From Cohnella silvisoli (GTDB lineage Bacteria > Bacillota > Bacilli > Paenibacillales > Paenibacillaceae), in NCBI RefSeq assembly GCF_021190915.1, contig NZ_JAIOAP010000007.1, positions 248,001-312,000 of the forward strand: DNA of 64,000 nt, written 5' to 3'. Positions 9,007 to 17,910 of the stretch are shown here, in pieces. The notes beneath the pieces were generated by a model. It saw only the letters and a program-made list of their open reading frames with translations, made no database searches and had not been told where the DNA came from. Within the stretch, counting starts at the first letter, position 1; the number at the start of each line of letters is the position of its first letter. A program made the translations under genes and the position numbers.

Positions 9007-10287
9007 TTAATGCGAGCCCATGTCGACTGCGGCCATCTGGTTGCCGTTTGACGACTCTGGTGCTTTCTTGCTCATAATCGGGATCATGGACAACGCTCCG
9101 ATAAGGAATAGAATACCTGCGCCGGTATAGATCGATACGAGTGAGTACTCGTCTTTCAACGCGCCGGCGAATGACATGGAAATGACCATCATGCCGATGA
9201 ACATCGGATTCAGTACACCATTGACCCGGCCGACGATAGATTCGTGCGACCATTTCAGAATCATCGTACTGATCCCAATATGGATGCAAGGGAACACGAG
9301 TCCGTTCACAAACTGCACTACGAGCGTAAGGGGTACATTCGTCGAGAAACCAATGACCACCGTGCAGATCGCGCCTACCAGCATACCGAAGGCGAGCAAC
9401 AATTGCGGTGCGACCTTCTTCGCGAACACGGCAACGATCCCGCCTCCTATCAACATGGCGGCACCATTCAACATGAGGATGTACTGCAGGAATTCCTTCG
9501 ACTTGCCGAGCCGCTCCGTTACGATGAACAGACCGAGCGCCTGGGCGAGGCCAACGGCAAGGCCAGCCAGAATGAATGCGGCTCCCAACATCCGAAGCAC
9601 GGGACTCTGCCAGACGTAACGGAAGCCCTCGTTGAACTCCTTTCGGAATTGGCCTTTCACCGCTGCCGGCCGCTGCTCCACCTTATCTCTAGGCAGACCT
9701 GCCAGCGTAAGCGCGGACAGCAGGAACGCAACCCCCATAACTGCAATTGACGTCTCCAGTCCGAATGTGCTGTAAGTGAAAGTACCAAGCATCGGACCAA
9801 GCACCATGAAGATCGCCATCAATGACTGGAACAGTGCCATACCCTGTTGCAGCTGCTCTTCCGGAACATGCTGCTTGAACAACCGCATACCCGAAGGTTG
9901 TGAGAACTGCGATAGAATCGCCGATATGAAAGTGACGAGGAAGACGGACTGCCAGGATCCGAAATGAATCACCATGAGCACAACGAACACCGAAACGGAG
10001 GATAACAAGTCACACCAGATCATTGTCCGTTTCGGCCGCCAGCGATCAGCGAACGTGCCGCCAATAAACGAGAACACGAAAATCGGCGCGAATTCGACGA
10101 CGCTGATCAATGATATGGCATACGGATCGTTGTTTGTTTTATCCGCGACATAGAGCAGAATGGAAAAATTCCGCACCCAGATGCCGATCTGAAGCAGGAC
10201 GTTGGACAGCAGTATTGTCTGAAGGAAACGGTTGCCGAAAAGGCTCGGGGCTTTGACGGCATCTTGCTGAATAGCCAAACTTAACAC
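9007..10287 (-). CDS. MFS transporter (MFS_3 / drug-exporter type)
   Basis: 426 residues with about twelve membrane helices. The loop between helices 2 and 3 reads GGTFADRWRPKRTMIW, the signature of the major facilitator superfamily, and a similar GRVNGVLNPMFIG segment lies in the second half. The build matches the MFS_3 group, which includes macrolide and siderophore exporters. It stands alone, read away from mgsA, and ends in its own terminator. The transported compound cannot be told; export of a toxic or signalling compound is the usual family role. Start ATG at 10287 follows an AGGAG-like site (AAAGGAGTG). Confidence 0.85.
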   Translation of the reverse strand: MLSLAIQQDAVKAPSLFGNRFLQTILLSNVLLQIGIWVRNFSILLYVADKTNNDPYAISLISVVEFAPIFVFSFIGGTFADRWRPKRTMIWCDLLSSVSVFVVLMVIHFGSWQSVFLVTFISAILSQFSQPSGMRLFKQHVPEEQLQQGMALFQSLMAIFMVLGPMLGTFTYSTFGLETSIAVMGVAFLLSALTLAGLPRDKVEQRPAAVKGQFRKEFNEGFRYVWQSPVLRMLGAAFILAGLAVGLAQALGLFIVTERLGKSKEFLQYILMLNGAAMLIGGGIVAVFAKKVAPQLLLAFGMLVGAICTVVIGFSTNVPLTLVVQFVNGLVFPCIHIGISTMILKWSHESIVGRVNGVLNPMFIGMMVISMSFAGALKDEYSLVSIYTGAGILFLIGALSMIPIMSKKAPESSNGNQMAAVDMGSH

Positions 10288-10316
10288 TCCTTTTTTAATT
10301 TAAGAAACAACTTCAC

Positions 10317-10339
10317 TCTAGCATGATATATTCTAGCAT
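10317..10339 (-). promoter_or_regulatory. Direct-repeat candidate operator upstream of the MFS gene
   Basis: Two copies of TCTAGCAT (plus strand) spaced 15 bp start to start, 30-50 bp upstream of the MFS start. Such paired boxes can bind a dimeric regulator, but no regulator gene is adjacent, so this is only a candidate. Confidence 0.3.
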
Positions 10340-10547
10340 ATTACAAATGATCAGGTTTATTATTAATTGCTATTTTTGGATAATAAGATTGAGATAATCA
10401 ACAGGATAATGTGACTTTATTCGAAGGTTTATGTAATGTTTTGTTACACAAATGTGCTCATTCGTGAACATTTTTTATGAGATAGGTTATTATTTCGACA
10501 TTTTATGTTATATTTACTTACAAAATATGAGCTGGAGAGTGATCCTT

Positions 10548-11036
10548 GTGAATGTTGCCTTCGTTGCACACGATCAAAAGAAAAAAGAACTAGTCAATTT
10601 CGCTATCGCCTATCAAAACTTATTTCAATCGCATCATCTTTTTGCAACCGGGACAACAGGCCAGCTCATTATGGATAATACTTCATTATCGATTTTTCGA
10701 TTCAAGTCCGGTCCCTTGGGCGGTGACCAGCAACTGGGAGCCATGATCGCGCAAAACGATCTCGATCTGCTCATTTTCTTCCGCGACCCTCTCGTAGCCC
10801 AAGCGCACGAATCCGATATTTCGGCATTACTCCGGCTTTGCGATGTGTATGGCATCCCCGTAGCTACGAACATGGCCACCGCCGAGCTCTTGGTTCGCGG
10901 TCTGCAAAGGGGAGACTTGGATTGGCGCGACGTCATTCATGCGAATCAACCCGTTAACATAACGAACCGCAAAGAAACATCTGCCGATAAAAGGAAAAAT
11001 GAGGAGGCAAGTCTACCTCTCGAAAATATTAAATAA
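10548..11036 (+). CDS. mgsA: Methylglyoxal synthase
   Basis: 162 residues from a GTG at 10548. The reading frame is open further upstream but those residues do not resemble the family, and GGAGAG sits eight or nine bases ahead of this GTG. The enzyme converts dihydroxyacetone phosphate to methylglyoxal and phosphate, a bypass that relieves sugar-phosphate build-up. Key residues match the E. coli enzyme with a constant offset of 11: H8 (E. coli H19), SGPLGGD with D60 (D71), D80 (D91), H87 (H98), D90 (D101). A tail of about 25 residues after the core is charged and probably disordered. In Bacillus mgsA usually sits with dapB; here it stands alone, divergent from the MFS gene. A role in handling excess imported sugar fits the neighbourhood. 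Confidence 0.93.
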   Translation: MNVAFVAHDQKKKELVNFAIAYQNLFQSHHLFATGTTGQLIMDNTSLSIFRFKSGPLGGDQQLGAMIAQNDLDLLIFFRDPLVAQAHESDISALLRLCDVYGIPVATNMATAELLVRGLQRGDLDWRDVIHANQPVNITNRKETSADKRKNEEASLPLENIK

Positions 11037-11182
11037 CGCGGCTTCTAAATATCGAGCGAGAAGGCCGTAGCCAAAGTCTTATCGTAATATCCGAAACAAA
11101 GTGTCTCCAAGCGGCTTGTATACGGCACTTATCCAATCCAGCAAGACGAACCGTATATACACTTGCGCGGCGGAAAACAAAT

Positions 11183-11220
11183 AGCCTCCAACCCCGTCAT
11201 TAATGAGGGATTGGAGGCTT
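11183..11220. terminator. Bidirectional terminator between mgsA and the epimerase gene
   Basis: An inverted repeat AGCCTCCAA-Y-CCC / GGG-R-TTGGAGGCT with a loop of about ten bases lies between the convergent stops of mgsA (11036) and the aldose epimerase (11242). T-rich tracts of moderate strength flank it on both strands. Confidence 0.7.
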
Positions 11221-11241
11221 ATTCCTTGATATCTTTCGCTT

Positions 11242-12246
11242 TTACTTCGTATACATGCGGCTTACAGCGCTCCATTGCCGGCCTGGCTCCAGCCGGATCA
11301 AACCCGTTTGCTCCGCAGGCAAATCAACATTAGGCGCATTGACCATGCCCGTTTGCGGCTCCGGGCAGAAGAACTTTCCGTTGGCTGCCGCATTATATAC
11401 CATCCAATGCTTGTAGGCTTCTCCGGCTTCATAGACGAAACTCACATTTGCTCGCCGATCGTATAGCGTCATGGCATTCCTATTCATACCAATAGCGCCT
11501 TCGACCGAAACCGTATAATGGTTGTCGAGCGATTCGAAATAAGGATTTCCCTTGCCTTGCTGCAAGAGTTTTTCCCCCTCGCTAAGCGGTTGTTTGCGGC
11601 CAGTTGGCAGCATCCGCTCGCTTAATTCCCAACGTTCCCCGATGGAAATCCCGCATTCAAGATGCTCCTTGCTGCTTCCCGGCGCGAACGGCGCGTTTAA
11701 GCTCGTATGGAATCCTAGCATGAAAGGCATCGCATCAGCGCTGTCGTTCACGACTTCAAAGTGCTGGATAAGCCCTTCGCCGGATAGCGTAAATGATTGA
11801 GTCATCGTGAATACATGTGGGAAATAAGCGTAATCCGGGTTTTGCTTGTCAAAACGGAACCTCACCGTCACCGAGCTTCCTTGATCCGTGCTTTCGAAGC
11901 TTACGACTTCCCATTCCGATCGATACACGAATCCGTGAATGTGATTGCTTGTTTGCTCCTCGTTCACCGGAAAACGGTAAGTTCGTTCATCGAATTGGAA
12001 TTTCCCTCCGTCATAACGATTTGGGGGAAACAACACGGGTATGCCGTGAAGCAGAGGCTTAGCAAGGAAGCCTTCCCAATCCGCTCCCCCAGGCTCGCGT
12101 ATAAAACGGAAATCGTGGTCGTCATCTCGGAATGAAATGAGATTTCCGCCGATGGCAGGCAGCAAAATCGCCGAGTATTTTCCGTATTTCAACATAATAG
12201 CCGACTCGCTCTCGTAAGTCTCCTTCTGTGCATAATGCTCCGTCAT
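11242..12246 (-). CDS. Aldose 1-epimerase (galactose mutarotase) family protein
   Basis: 334 residues, usual length for the family. It interconverts alpha and beta anomers of free aldoses. Visible landmarks are GGNLISFRDDDHDFRFIR near the start, the substrate histidine in SNHIHGFVYRSEW, a second one in GFHTSLNAPF, and the catalytic glutamate region CPEPQTGMVNAPN near the end. Cytoplasmic, no signal peptide. It is a single-gene unit facing mgsA. The family includes mutarotases and hexose-6-phosphate epimerases; the strict substrate is open. Confidence 0.85.
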   Translation of the reverse strand: MTEHYAQKETYESESAIMLKYGKYSAILLPAIGGNLISFRDDDHDFRFIREPGGADWEGFLAKPLLHGIPVLFPPNRYDGGKFQFDERTYRFPVNEEQTSNHIHGFVYRSEWEVVSFESTDQGSSVTVRFRFDKQNPDYAYFPHVFTMTQSFTLSGEGLIQHFEVVNDSADAMPFMLGFHTSLNAPFAPGSSKEHLECGISIGERWELSERMLPTGRKQPLSEGEKLLQQGKGNPYFESLDNHYTVSVEGAIGMNRNAMTLYDRRANVSFVYEAGEAYKHWMVYNAAANGKFFCPEPQTGMVNAPNVDLPAEQTGLIRLEPGRQWSAVSRMYTK

Positions 12247-12296
12247 CGATGTTCCTCCACAAATCTATTTTTTGTTCGAGTATAGCATATCTCTAC

Positions 12297-13046
12297 TCAT
12301 TTCCATCGAATAAGCCAAGACTCTATCGCTTCCAAGGTAATAGCTAAGTTGGACTGACCCATCGGGTTTACATAAGGAGCGCTGTCGCGAAAATAATCCG
12401 CATGACCGCCGATAATCGGGACGGTTCGAGTGTCCGCCGGAGCGTGTTTGTCCCTATGCCATACGGGGAATTGGCGGCCTCTCCCCGTGCCCGCTATCCA
12501 ACCGCCGTAGGAGCCGAGCCTAGAGACCATATCGCCGGACTTACCTTCCGCAACACGCCCCCGTCTTCTGCCCGCTGCATGGATCGCCAGCACGGATGGC
12601 CGAAGCCCTTCCGGTATCCGGCATCGCGGGGATCCGATCATCACGACGAAGCATGCCGCACCTCCCGCCTGCTCCGACAGAAGCTGGGCCGTATGTACCG
12701 CAGCGACGCCTCCTCCGCTGTGGCCGATCAGAATCGTTTTTCTTCCGCTAGACGTTGGCCCATGTAACTGAATAGCCGCGAGCGCCCGATTTCCCCCAAT
12801 AGATCTGTTCAACCGCCCTAAGCCAAGCCGCATATCCGATCTGATTTCCCATAACTGCACAACGGCCCGCCTGCTCCAATCCCCATAAGGAAACAACAGC
12901 TCGGAGTGAACAGAATGCCCCCCTTGCTCTAATCTGCCCTGAAGGGCAACCCTAAACCTTTCCATGAAATACGGTGCTGATGCAAATCCGGCCATTAAGT
13001 ACAAATCAATCCCGTTTTCCCTTTTCCCGATCAAATCGCTCTGCAT
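12297..13046 (-). CDS. Alpha/beta-hydrolase fold protein (esterase/lipase-like)
   Basis: 249 residues. A nucleophile elbow GHSGGG (S110) and a late GGHADYF histidine give a plausible serine-hydrolase triad; the segment between holds VMIGSPRCRIPEGLRPSVLAIHAAG, a usual strand-turn arrangement. The ATG at 13046 has a good AAAGGAT site, which lies inside the end of the M48 protease gene, so the two overlap by 41 bp and are translationally coupled. A start at an internal methionine (about residue 18) is possible but has a poorer site. No signal peptide, so probably cytoplasmic. Substrate unknown. C-terminal residues 150-200 are unusually Arg/Gly-rich. Confidence 0.75.
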   Translation of the reverse strand: MQSDLIGKRENGIDLYLMAGFASAPYFMERFRVALQGRLEQGGHSVHSELLFPYGDWSRRAVVQLWEIRSDMRLGLGRLNRSIGGNRALAAIQLHGPTSSGRKTILIGHSGGGVAAVHTAQLLSEQAGGAACFVVMIGSPRCRIPEGLRPSVLAIHAAGRRRGRVAEGKSGDMVSRLGSYGGWIAGTGRGRQFPVWHRDKHAPADTRTVPIIGGHADYFRDSAPYVNPMGQSNLAITLEAIESWLIRWK

Positions 13047-14286
13047 CGATAATCCTTTCCATGTCTGACGGGTGGTCGTCGCGGAACCACTTGACGAGAA
13101 GCGGCGGGTTCACGTCGCTCAACACGACGACGGACATTTTCTGATTCATCGATACGGATCCCTCCGCGCTTCCGATCAGTTCCATCGCATAGCGGTCGGC
13201 TGAAGATTCAGCTTGCCGGGATACGTAATTGGATATCGGCAAGGTCACGAAGGAGAGGATCGAGAGGAGAAGTAGCACAAGAGGCAAAGCTGTCATGTCC
13301 GACAACGAGCGAATCCCCCATTTCGCTCCGCGATGGCGCACGATAACCGTAAATAACCAGCCTCCGATAACGATCAATAACAACGAGGATCCTATCGCTC
13401 CGACTGCGCTCCATTCGAGATGGTGTTTCACGTAATGTCCCATTTCATGAGCCATAATAAGCAGAATTTCCTTCCCTTTCAACTGCTGGAGCGTCGTATC
13501 CCACAGTACAATCCGAAGCGATGAACCAATTCCGTTTACATAAGCGTTCATTGCGTTCGTCTTGGCGGACATATCGACTTCATATACGCGGTGAGCAGGA
13601 ATGTTCGCTTTAGCTGCGAGATCGAGTATTTGACGCTCTAATTGCGGATCGGACAATCGGGTGAAATGATTATAGAGCGGGTCGATGACCACCGGCTGTA
13701 CGTACATCATGAACAAGGTGAACGGGACGGACAGCAGCCACAGCTTAAGCCACCATTTTCCTCCCCGGGAAATGATCCAGAAGGCCACGGCGGATACGGC
13801 AAGCATCGTCAAATAACCGATCCCGAATCCGACAAGCTTATCCCTAAGCCAGCTAAATACGGGTTGAGTCGTAATTCCGTAAGCTTTCGACAGGTTATAA
13901 CCCACGACACGAAGAGGAAAATAAAGCAGAAAGGCAACAGCATTCACCAGCAACACGTAAACGGGAAAACGCACGTAAATCGGAAGTTTTAGACGCTCCA
14001 GCTTCTCCCTCCAGCTTCGGGCTAAGCCGCTCGCTAATAAGATGAAGTAGATTAGCCACTCCCAAGGCCCGCTCATGAAGAAAATCAAGTTCCGCACCGC
14101 GTTCAGCGTTTCGCTATCGCGCAGTTGGTTAGGCGTGAAGAACGTCGCAGGATCCGCCGCCGTTCCGACATACGCATCGGGAACTTGATTCGGCGACGTA
14201 TACCAAACGTAAATCGCGACCGCGACGGCGTAACAAGCGAAAATTAGCACATATCGCATAAAAGAGGACCCATTACGCTGCTGCAT
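13006..14286 (-). CDS. M48-family zinc metallopeptidase (Ste24/HtpX-like)
   Basis: 426 residues. An N-terminal multi-helix membrane region (about 1-200, four or five helices) resembles the CAAX-protease N-terminal domain, followed by the catalytic domain with HEMGH (H280, E281, H284), then a further helix pair and the third zinc ligand E360 in RQAESSADRYAMEL. Such proteases sit in the cytoplasmic membrane and cleave misfolded or specific membrane proteins; bacteria lack the farnesylated substrates of eukaryotic Ste24. Its last codons carry the ribosome site of the overlapping hydrolase gene, suggesting linked function. Confidence 0.9.
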   Translation of the reverse strand: MQQRNGSSFMRYVLIFACYAVAVAIYVWYTSPNQVPDAYVGTAADPATFFTPNQLRDSETLNAVRNLIFFMSGPWEWLIYFILLASGLARSWREKLERLKLPIYVRFPVYVLLVNAVAFLLYFPLRVVGYNLSKAYGITTQPVFSWLRDKLVGFGIGYLTMLAVSAVAFWIISRGGKWWLKLWLLSVPFTLFMMYVQPVVIDPLYNHFTRLSDPQLERQILDLAAKANIPAHRVYEVDMSAKTNAMNAYVNGIGSSLRIVLWDTTLQQLKGKEILLIMAHEMGHYVKHHLEWSAVGAIGSSLLLIVIGGWLFTVIVRHRGAKWGIRSLSDMTALPLVLLLLSILSFVTLPISNYVSRQAESSADRYAMELIGSAEGSVSMNQKMSVVVLSDVNPPLLVKWFRDDHPSDMERIIDAERFDREKGKRD

Positions 14287-14371
14287 GGCGGAAGTCTCCT
14301 TGTTTTCGAATCGAATGATTTGATCATACCATTTCCCGTACCAACATAAAAAGAACGAAGGAGGTGATGGA

Positions 14372-14710
14372 ATGCCTAATTACCGCATTATCGTCGATCT
14401 ATCCGACCGAAACCTATATTTGCTGGATGGAAACACCGTCGTACGGTCTTTTCCGATCGCGGTCGGCAAAATGTTGACGCAAACGCCAACAGGCGAGTAC
14501 ACAATAATAAATAAACAAGCCAATCCCGGCGGGCCATTCGGCGCCTTCTGGATGGGCTTGTCTAGACCGCACTATGGCATCCACGGCACGAACGACCCTT
14601 CCTCCATCGGAAGGGAAGTCAGCCACGGATGTATCCGAATGTATAATGAGGACGTGCTGCAACTCGCGGCTATCGTTCCGATTGGGACTAGGGTTACGAT
14701 TCGGACCTGA
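14372..14710 (+). CDS. Minimal L,D-transpeptidase (YkuD domain only)
   Basis: 112 residues, essentially one YkuD catalytic domain. The active-site pattern is complete: H71 in [10 protein letters not shown] and SHGCIRM with H85 and catalytic C87. Family members cross-link peptidoglycan stem peptides (3-3 links) or attach proteins to it. Here there is no signal peptide, membrane anchor or LysM domain, unlike B. subtilis YkuD, so export is unexplained. The AAGGAGGTG ribosome site is very strong with spacing of about seven. Its stop overlaps the end of the convergent glycerate kinase gene by 17 bp. Confidence 0.88.
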   Translation: MPNYRIIVDLSDRNLYLLDGNTVVRSFPIAVGKMLTQTPTGEYTIINKQANPGGPFGAFWMGLSRPHYGIHGTNDPSSIGREVSHGCIRMYNEDVLQLAAIVPIGTRVTIRT

Positions 14711-15851
14711 TCAGTCTTACGACATTGCGCGCGCACGCGGACAAGTTTTTCTCCGCCTGCTCCAAGCATACGGCCAAAGACATTGGTCTGGGCACGCAAG
14801 AAAAGCTGGCCGCAAACTCCATCTCCAGTTCATCCGCATTCTCGCCTAAACTGCCGGAAATAAGTATCGTTCTCACGCCTGCTTCCTTGGCCAATCGCGC
14901 AACGTATAGAGGCAATTTACCGTTAAGGGTTTGATTGTCGCTTTTCCCCTCTCCCGTAATAACCCAATCTGCGCCGGTTAACTTGCTTCTCAACCGAGAA
15001 GCGTTGGCAACGACTTCTGCTCCTTGAACGATCTTCGCTCCGACGGACAGCAGGGCGAATCCCGTTCCGCCGGCAGCTCCGGCTCCCGGAAACGTCTTCG
15101 CTTTGCGTCCTGTTTGCTCTTCCAGAATATCCGCGTATTGATTCAAAGCGAGATCGAGTGCCGTAACTTGATCGGGCTGAGCTCCTTTCTGAGGTCCATA
15201 GATGACGGAAGCCCCATCAGAACCGCAAAGCGGATTTTGAACGTCCGAGGCAATGACAATATCACACTCGGACAACCGGGCATCCAATGCTTCAACATTT
15301 ACGCTCTTGAGCTCCAATAAATCTTGACCATACCCGTACAATGATTGTCCTTGCCCGTTATAAAACTTCGCTCCCAAAGCCGCAAGCATTCCGATACCGC
15401 CGTCGTTCGTCCCGCTGCCGCCAAGCCCAATGATGAACCTGCGTATGCCTTGATTGAGCAACTGAAGCATCAATTCGCCCATTCCTCTTGTGGTCGTACG
15501 ATAGGGATTGCGTTCATCGATGGGAACAAACGATAACCCAAAGACCGAAGCTGCCTCTAATACAGCCGTTCTCTGTTCCTTGTCACCCTGATTGCCGTTA
15601 TTTATTATTCCATATATCGCTTGAACGGGCGTACCCAACGGTCCTGTTACTTCCGCTGATAATAACTCACCTTCCGCAGCCGCAGTCAAAGCCTCCACCG
15701 TACCTTCGCCACCGTCTGCCATAGGAATGATCTCTATTTTCGCCGCGGGAATTACATCACGGATCGCTTCCGCTATCGCTCTAGCTACTTGAAGAGCGGA
15801 CAGGCTTTCTTTGAAAGAATCTGGCGCAACTACAAATTTCACACTTTTCAC
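14694..15851 (-). CDS. Glycerate kinase (GlxK/GarK family)
   Basis: 385 residues, the normal length. It phosphorylates D-glycerate with ATP, usually giving 2-phosphoglycerate in this family, feeding lower glycolysis. Landmarks: [10 protein letters not shown] at the N-terminus, [12 protein letters not shown] (about 46-57), [14 protein letters not shown], and the C-terminal [13 protein letters not shown] and [15 protein letters not shown] blocks. Single gene, convergent with the L,D-transpeptidase and followed upstream by the Uma2 gene. With mgsA nearby it points to three-carbon metabolism, but they do not share an operon. Confidence 0.92.
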   Translation of the reverse strand: MKSVKFVVAPDSFKESLSALQVARAIAEAIRDVIPAAKIEIIPMADGGEGTVEALTAAAEGELLSAEVTGPLGTPVQAIYGIINNGNQGDKEQRTAVLEAASVFGLSFVPIDERNPYRTTTRGMGELMLQLLNQGIRRFIIGLGGSGTNDGGIGMLAALGAKFYNGQGQSLYGYGQDLLELKSVNVEALDARLSECDIVIASDVQNPLCGSDGASVIYGPQKGAQPDQVTALDLALNQYADILEEQTGRKAKTFPGAGAAGGTGFALLSVGAKIVQGAEVVANASRLRSKLTGADWVITGEGKSDNQTLNGKLPLYVARLAKEAGVRTILISGSLGENADELEMEFAASFSCVPRPMSLAVCLEQAEKNLSACARNVVRLIRSES

Positions 15852-15894
15852 CCCAAAGAAGCTCTATTTTGCCGCCTGTATTTTACCAATTTAT

Positions 15895-16506
15895 CTAACG
15901 CAATTCCGGAATTTTGTCCATGATTTCTTTCATCGTAAAAGAGATGCAAGGAAGTGTCGGAGAGTTTACGGGTTCATCGCCTTGTATGACATTGGCCAAG
16001 ACGTACCGACCGTCGTCTCCCAGCATGTTTTGCTCCAATACTCCGTTATCGGGGTCTACAAGCCAATACTCTTTAATACCGAATAAAGCATACTTATAGG
16101 CTTTTTCGATCTTATCCCTCTTGCGCGTAGAGGGGGAGAGAATTTCTACAACCAGATCCGGCGGTCCTTCCACGCCTCTTCTGGTCAGAATATGAAGACG
16201 GCTTCGGCGAACGAGGATGAGATCTGGCTGGCGGACTTCTCTAGGGGATAAAATCACATCCAACGGCGCGGTCATCACGATATATTCCGATTCGCAAGTG
16301 TTGGCGATTAGATGGGCCATTTCAAAGCTGATCAACTGATGGAGCGTATTCGGTCCCGGGCTCATCAGCTCCAATCGACCGTCAACAAGCTCATAGCGTT
16401 GATCGTCGTCCAATGCCGCGTAATCGTCGTAAGTGAGCCCGCCTTCCTTAACCTTGAACTCTTCCGGATCTTTCTTTTTCTTCGGGTACTCGTCTTCCTT
16501 CCTCAT
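15895..16506 (-). CDS. Uma2 family (DUF820) restriction-like nuclease fold protein
   Basis: 203 residues. Uma2 proteins have a PD-(D/E)XK nuclease-like fold. Visible are LTYDDYAALDDDQRYELVDGRLELMSPG at the start in pieces (YELVDG, the usual family opening), RQPDLILV, then PDLVVEILSPSTRKRDKIEKAYKYA where D, E and K form the nuclease pattern, and GIKEYWLVDP. The first 20 residues are lysine-rich. The family is widespread, mostly uncharacterised, and often multi-copy; real cleavage activity is unproven. It lies 43 bp upstream of glycerate kinase on the same strand, possibly cotranscribed. Confidence 0.85.
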   Translation of the reverse strand: MRKEDEYPKKKKDPEEFKVKEGGLTYDDYAALDDDQRYELVDGRLELMSPGPNTLHQLISFEMAHLIANTCESEYIVMTAPLDVILSPREVRQPDLILVRRSRLHILTRRGVEGPPDLVVEILSPSTRKRDKIEKAYKYALFGIKEYWLVDPDNGVLEQNMLGDDGRYVLANVIQGDEPVNSPTLPCISFTMKEIMDKIPELR

Positions 16507-16579
16507 CCTTTACCCTCCGAATCCCATTTTCCCTCAATTATATAATAATAACGGCTGCTCGTCCTTTGTCCGATTAGTA

Positions 16580-17887
16580 TTATTTCAACCACTCATCGAT
16601 TTGGGCAGCTAGTTGTTCGAGCCCAATCTCGACCGGGACACGACCGCGTAAAATCCGTTCGAACGACTCGTTGAATTGCTTGTCGATCTTGGCCCAATTC
16701 GTAACCGGCGGACGAAGAAACGATGCATTCAAGCTTTCCACGTAAGGCCTGATCGTCGGGCTAAGGCTTTCTTTCGATTCGCTTGCCTCGACGTTCGTCG
16801 GCAGGAGCCCTGTTTTGAACATAATCTGCTGCGCCGGAACGCCGGCCATCCATTTCATGAACGTCCAAGCCGCTTGCTTATGGCGCGAGCTTTTCATCAG
16901 CACCAAATTTTCACCGCCGATAATGGCTCCCTTTTGCCCGGCATTGTGCGGGAACGGCGCTAGAACCGTATTATCAAGCATATTTTCGATATTGTAACCG
17001 TCGACATGAGACAATATCGTGTAATACCAAGGGCCTTCATCCATCATGAGCAGCTTGCCATCCTGAATCGCCAGCCATCTTTCGAGTTTACCGCTGAGGA
17101 CGTCTTCACTAATCAATCCTTTGTCGAGCAGTCGCTTGAGCGTTTGAACGGCACGAATGCTTGCGGGGCTGTCCAAGTAACCGACCGACTTCGTATAATC
17201 GTCGTTCGTCAGCTTCCCGCCCAGTCCCGTAAAATAAGGAAGGATCGACCAAGTGTTAATTCCATTAACTCCGAGCTGCCAACCTGTTCTTTCGCTGAGC
17301 GCCACCAACTCGTCCATCGTAGCGGGCGGGCGATCAAGTCCTGCTTGCTTCAGGAGTTTCCGGCTATAGATCGCCGCTTTCGTATTCATATTAAGCGGAA
17401 CCCCGTAATAACGTCCGGCATATTTGCTCGATTCGAGTGCCGTCTTGTGAATCATTTTGCTTATTCGCGGGAACTCGGGATAGCCGTCGATCGGATCCAC
17501 CAGCCCGAGCTTGGCGAATTCCGCAAGCCACACCATATCCAGTCGCCCGACGTCCGGACCGCTCCCCGAAGTCGTTTCCGAGATTAGCGCGCCTTTAATA
17601 TTCTCGTACGGTCTCTTCACGGACACGACTCGTATTTCTGGATGCTGCTTCTCGAAAGCGGGAATAACTTCATGTTCGAAAGTCCAAGACTCCACGTCGC
17701 TATACGTATGCCAGACCGTTATCTCTTCGTTCGCCGCCGGCTCCATTACCTTCTCAACATTGCTTCCCCCGATGATGCTTTCGCCCGAACCGCAGCCTGT
17801 TACGCCAATACCGATGACCAGCCATACGGCTAAGGCAATCGGAAGCTTCCTCCTTCGAATCTGCCCCCACTTCCTCCGTCTCGTCAT
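16580..17887 (-). CDS. Sugar-binding lipoprotein without permeases (module C, candidate sensor subunit)
   Basis: 435 residues, family 1 solute-binding protein. A basic N-terminus, hydrophobic stretch and lipobox VTGC (Cys about 32) mark it as a lipoprotein; GGGGGAG precedes the ATG. It is clearly a paralogue of the binding protein at 24903-26237: both share WHTYSD, YYGVPLN-NTK, PATMDELV, LPYF-LGG, NDDYTK/NEDYTK, GPWYY/GPWFF and AWTFMKWM blocks in the same order. It follows the regulator gene by 23 bp, so kinase, regulator and binding protein form one unit and no permease follows. I infer that it presents ligand to the kinase rather than, or as well as, to a transporter. It could instead supply the module D permeases in trans. 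Confidence 0.9.
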   Translation of the reverse strand: MTRRRKWGQIRRRKLPIALAVWLVIGIGVTGCGSGESIIGGSNVEKVMEPAANEEITVWHTYSDVESWTFEHEVIPAFEKQHPEIRVVSVKRPYENIKGALISETTSGSGPDVGRLDMVWLAEFAKLGLVDPIDGYPEFPRISKMIHKTALESSKYAGRYYGVPLNMNTKAAIYSRKLLKQAGLDRPPATMDELVALSERTGWQLGVNGINTWSILPYFTGLGGKLTNDDYTKSVGYLDSPASIRAVQTLKRLLDKGLISEDVLSGKLERWLAIQDGKLLMMDEGPWYYTILSHVDGYNIENMLDNTVLAPFPHNAGQKGAIIGGENLVLMKSSRHKQAAWTFMKWMAGVPAQQIMFKTGLLPTNVEASESKESLSPTIRPYVESLNASFLRPPVTNWAKIDKQFNESFERILRGRVPVEIGLEQLAAQIDEWLK

Positions 17888-17910
17888 GGCCTCTCCCCCT
17901 TGTATGACGC

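Noticed and set aside
10452..10547. N-terminal extension of methylglyoxal synthase
   Set aside because: The extra 32 codons are unlike the family and lie in an AT-rich promoter-like region; GTG 10548 fits the family start and has a ribosome site.
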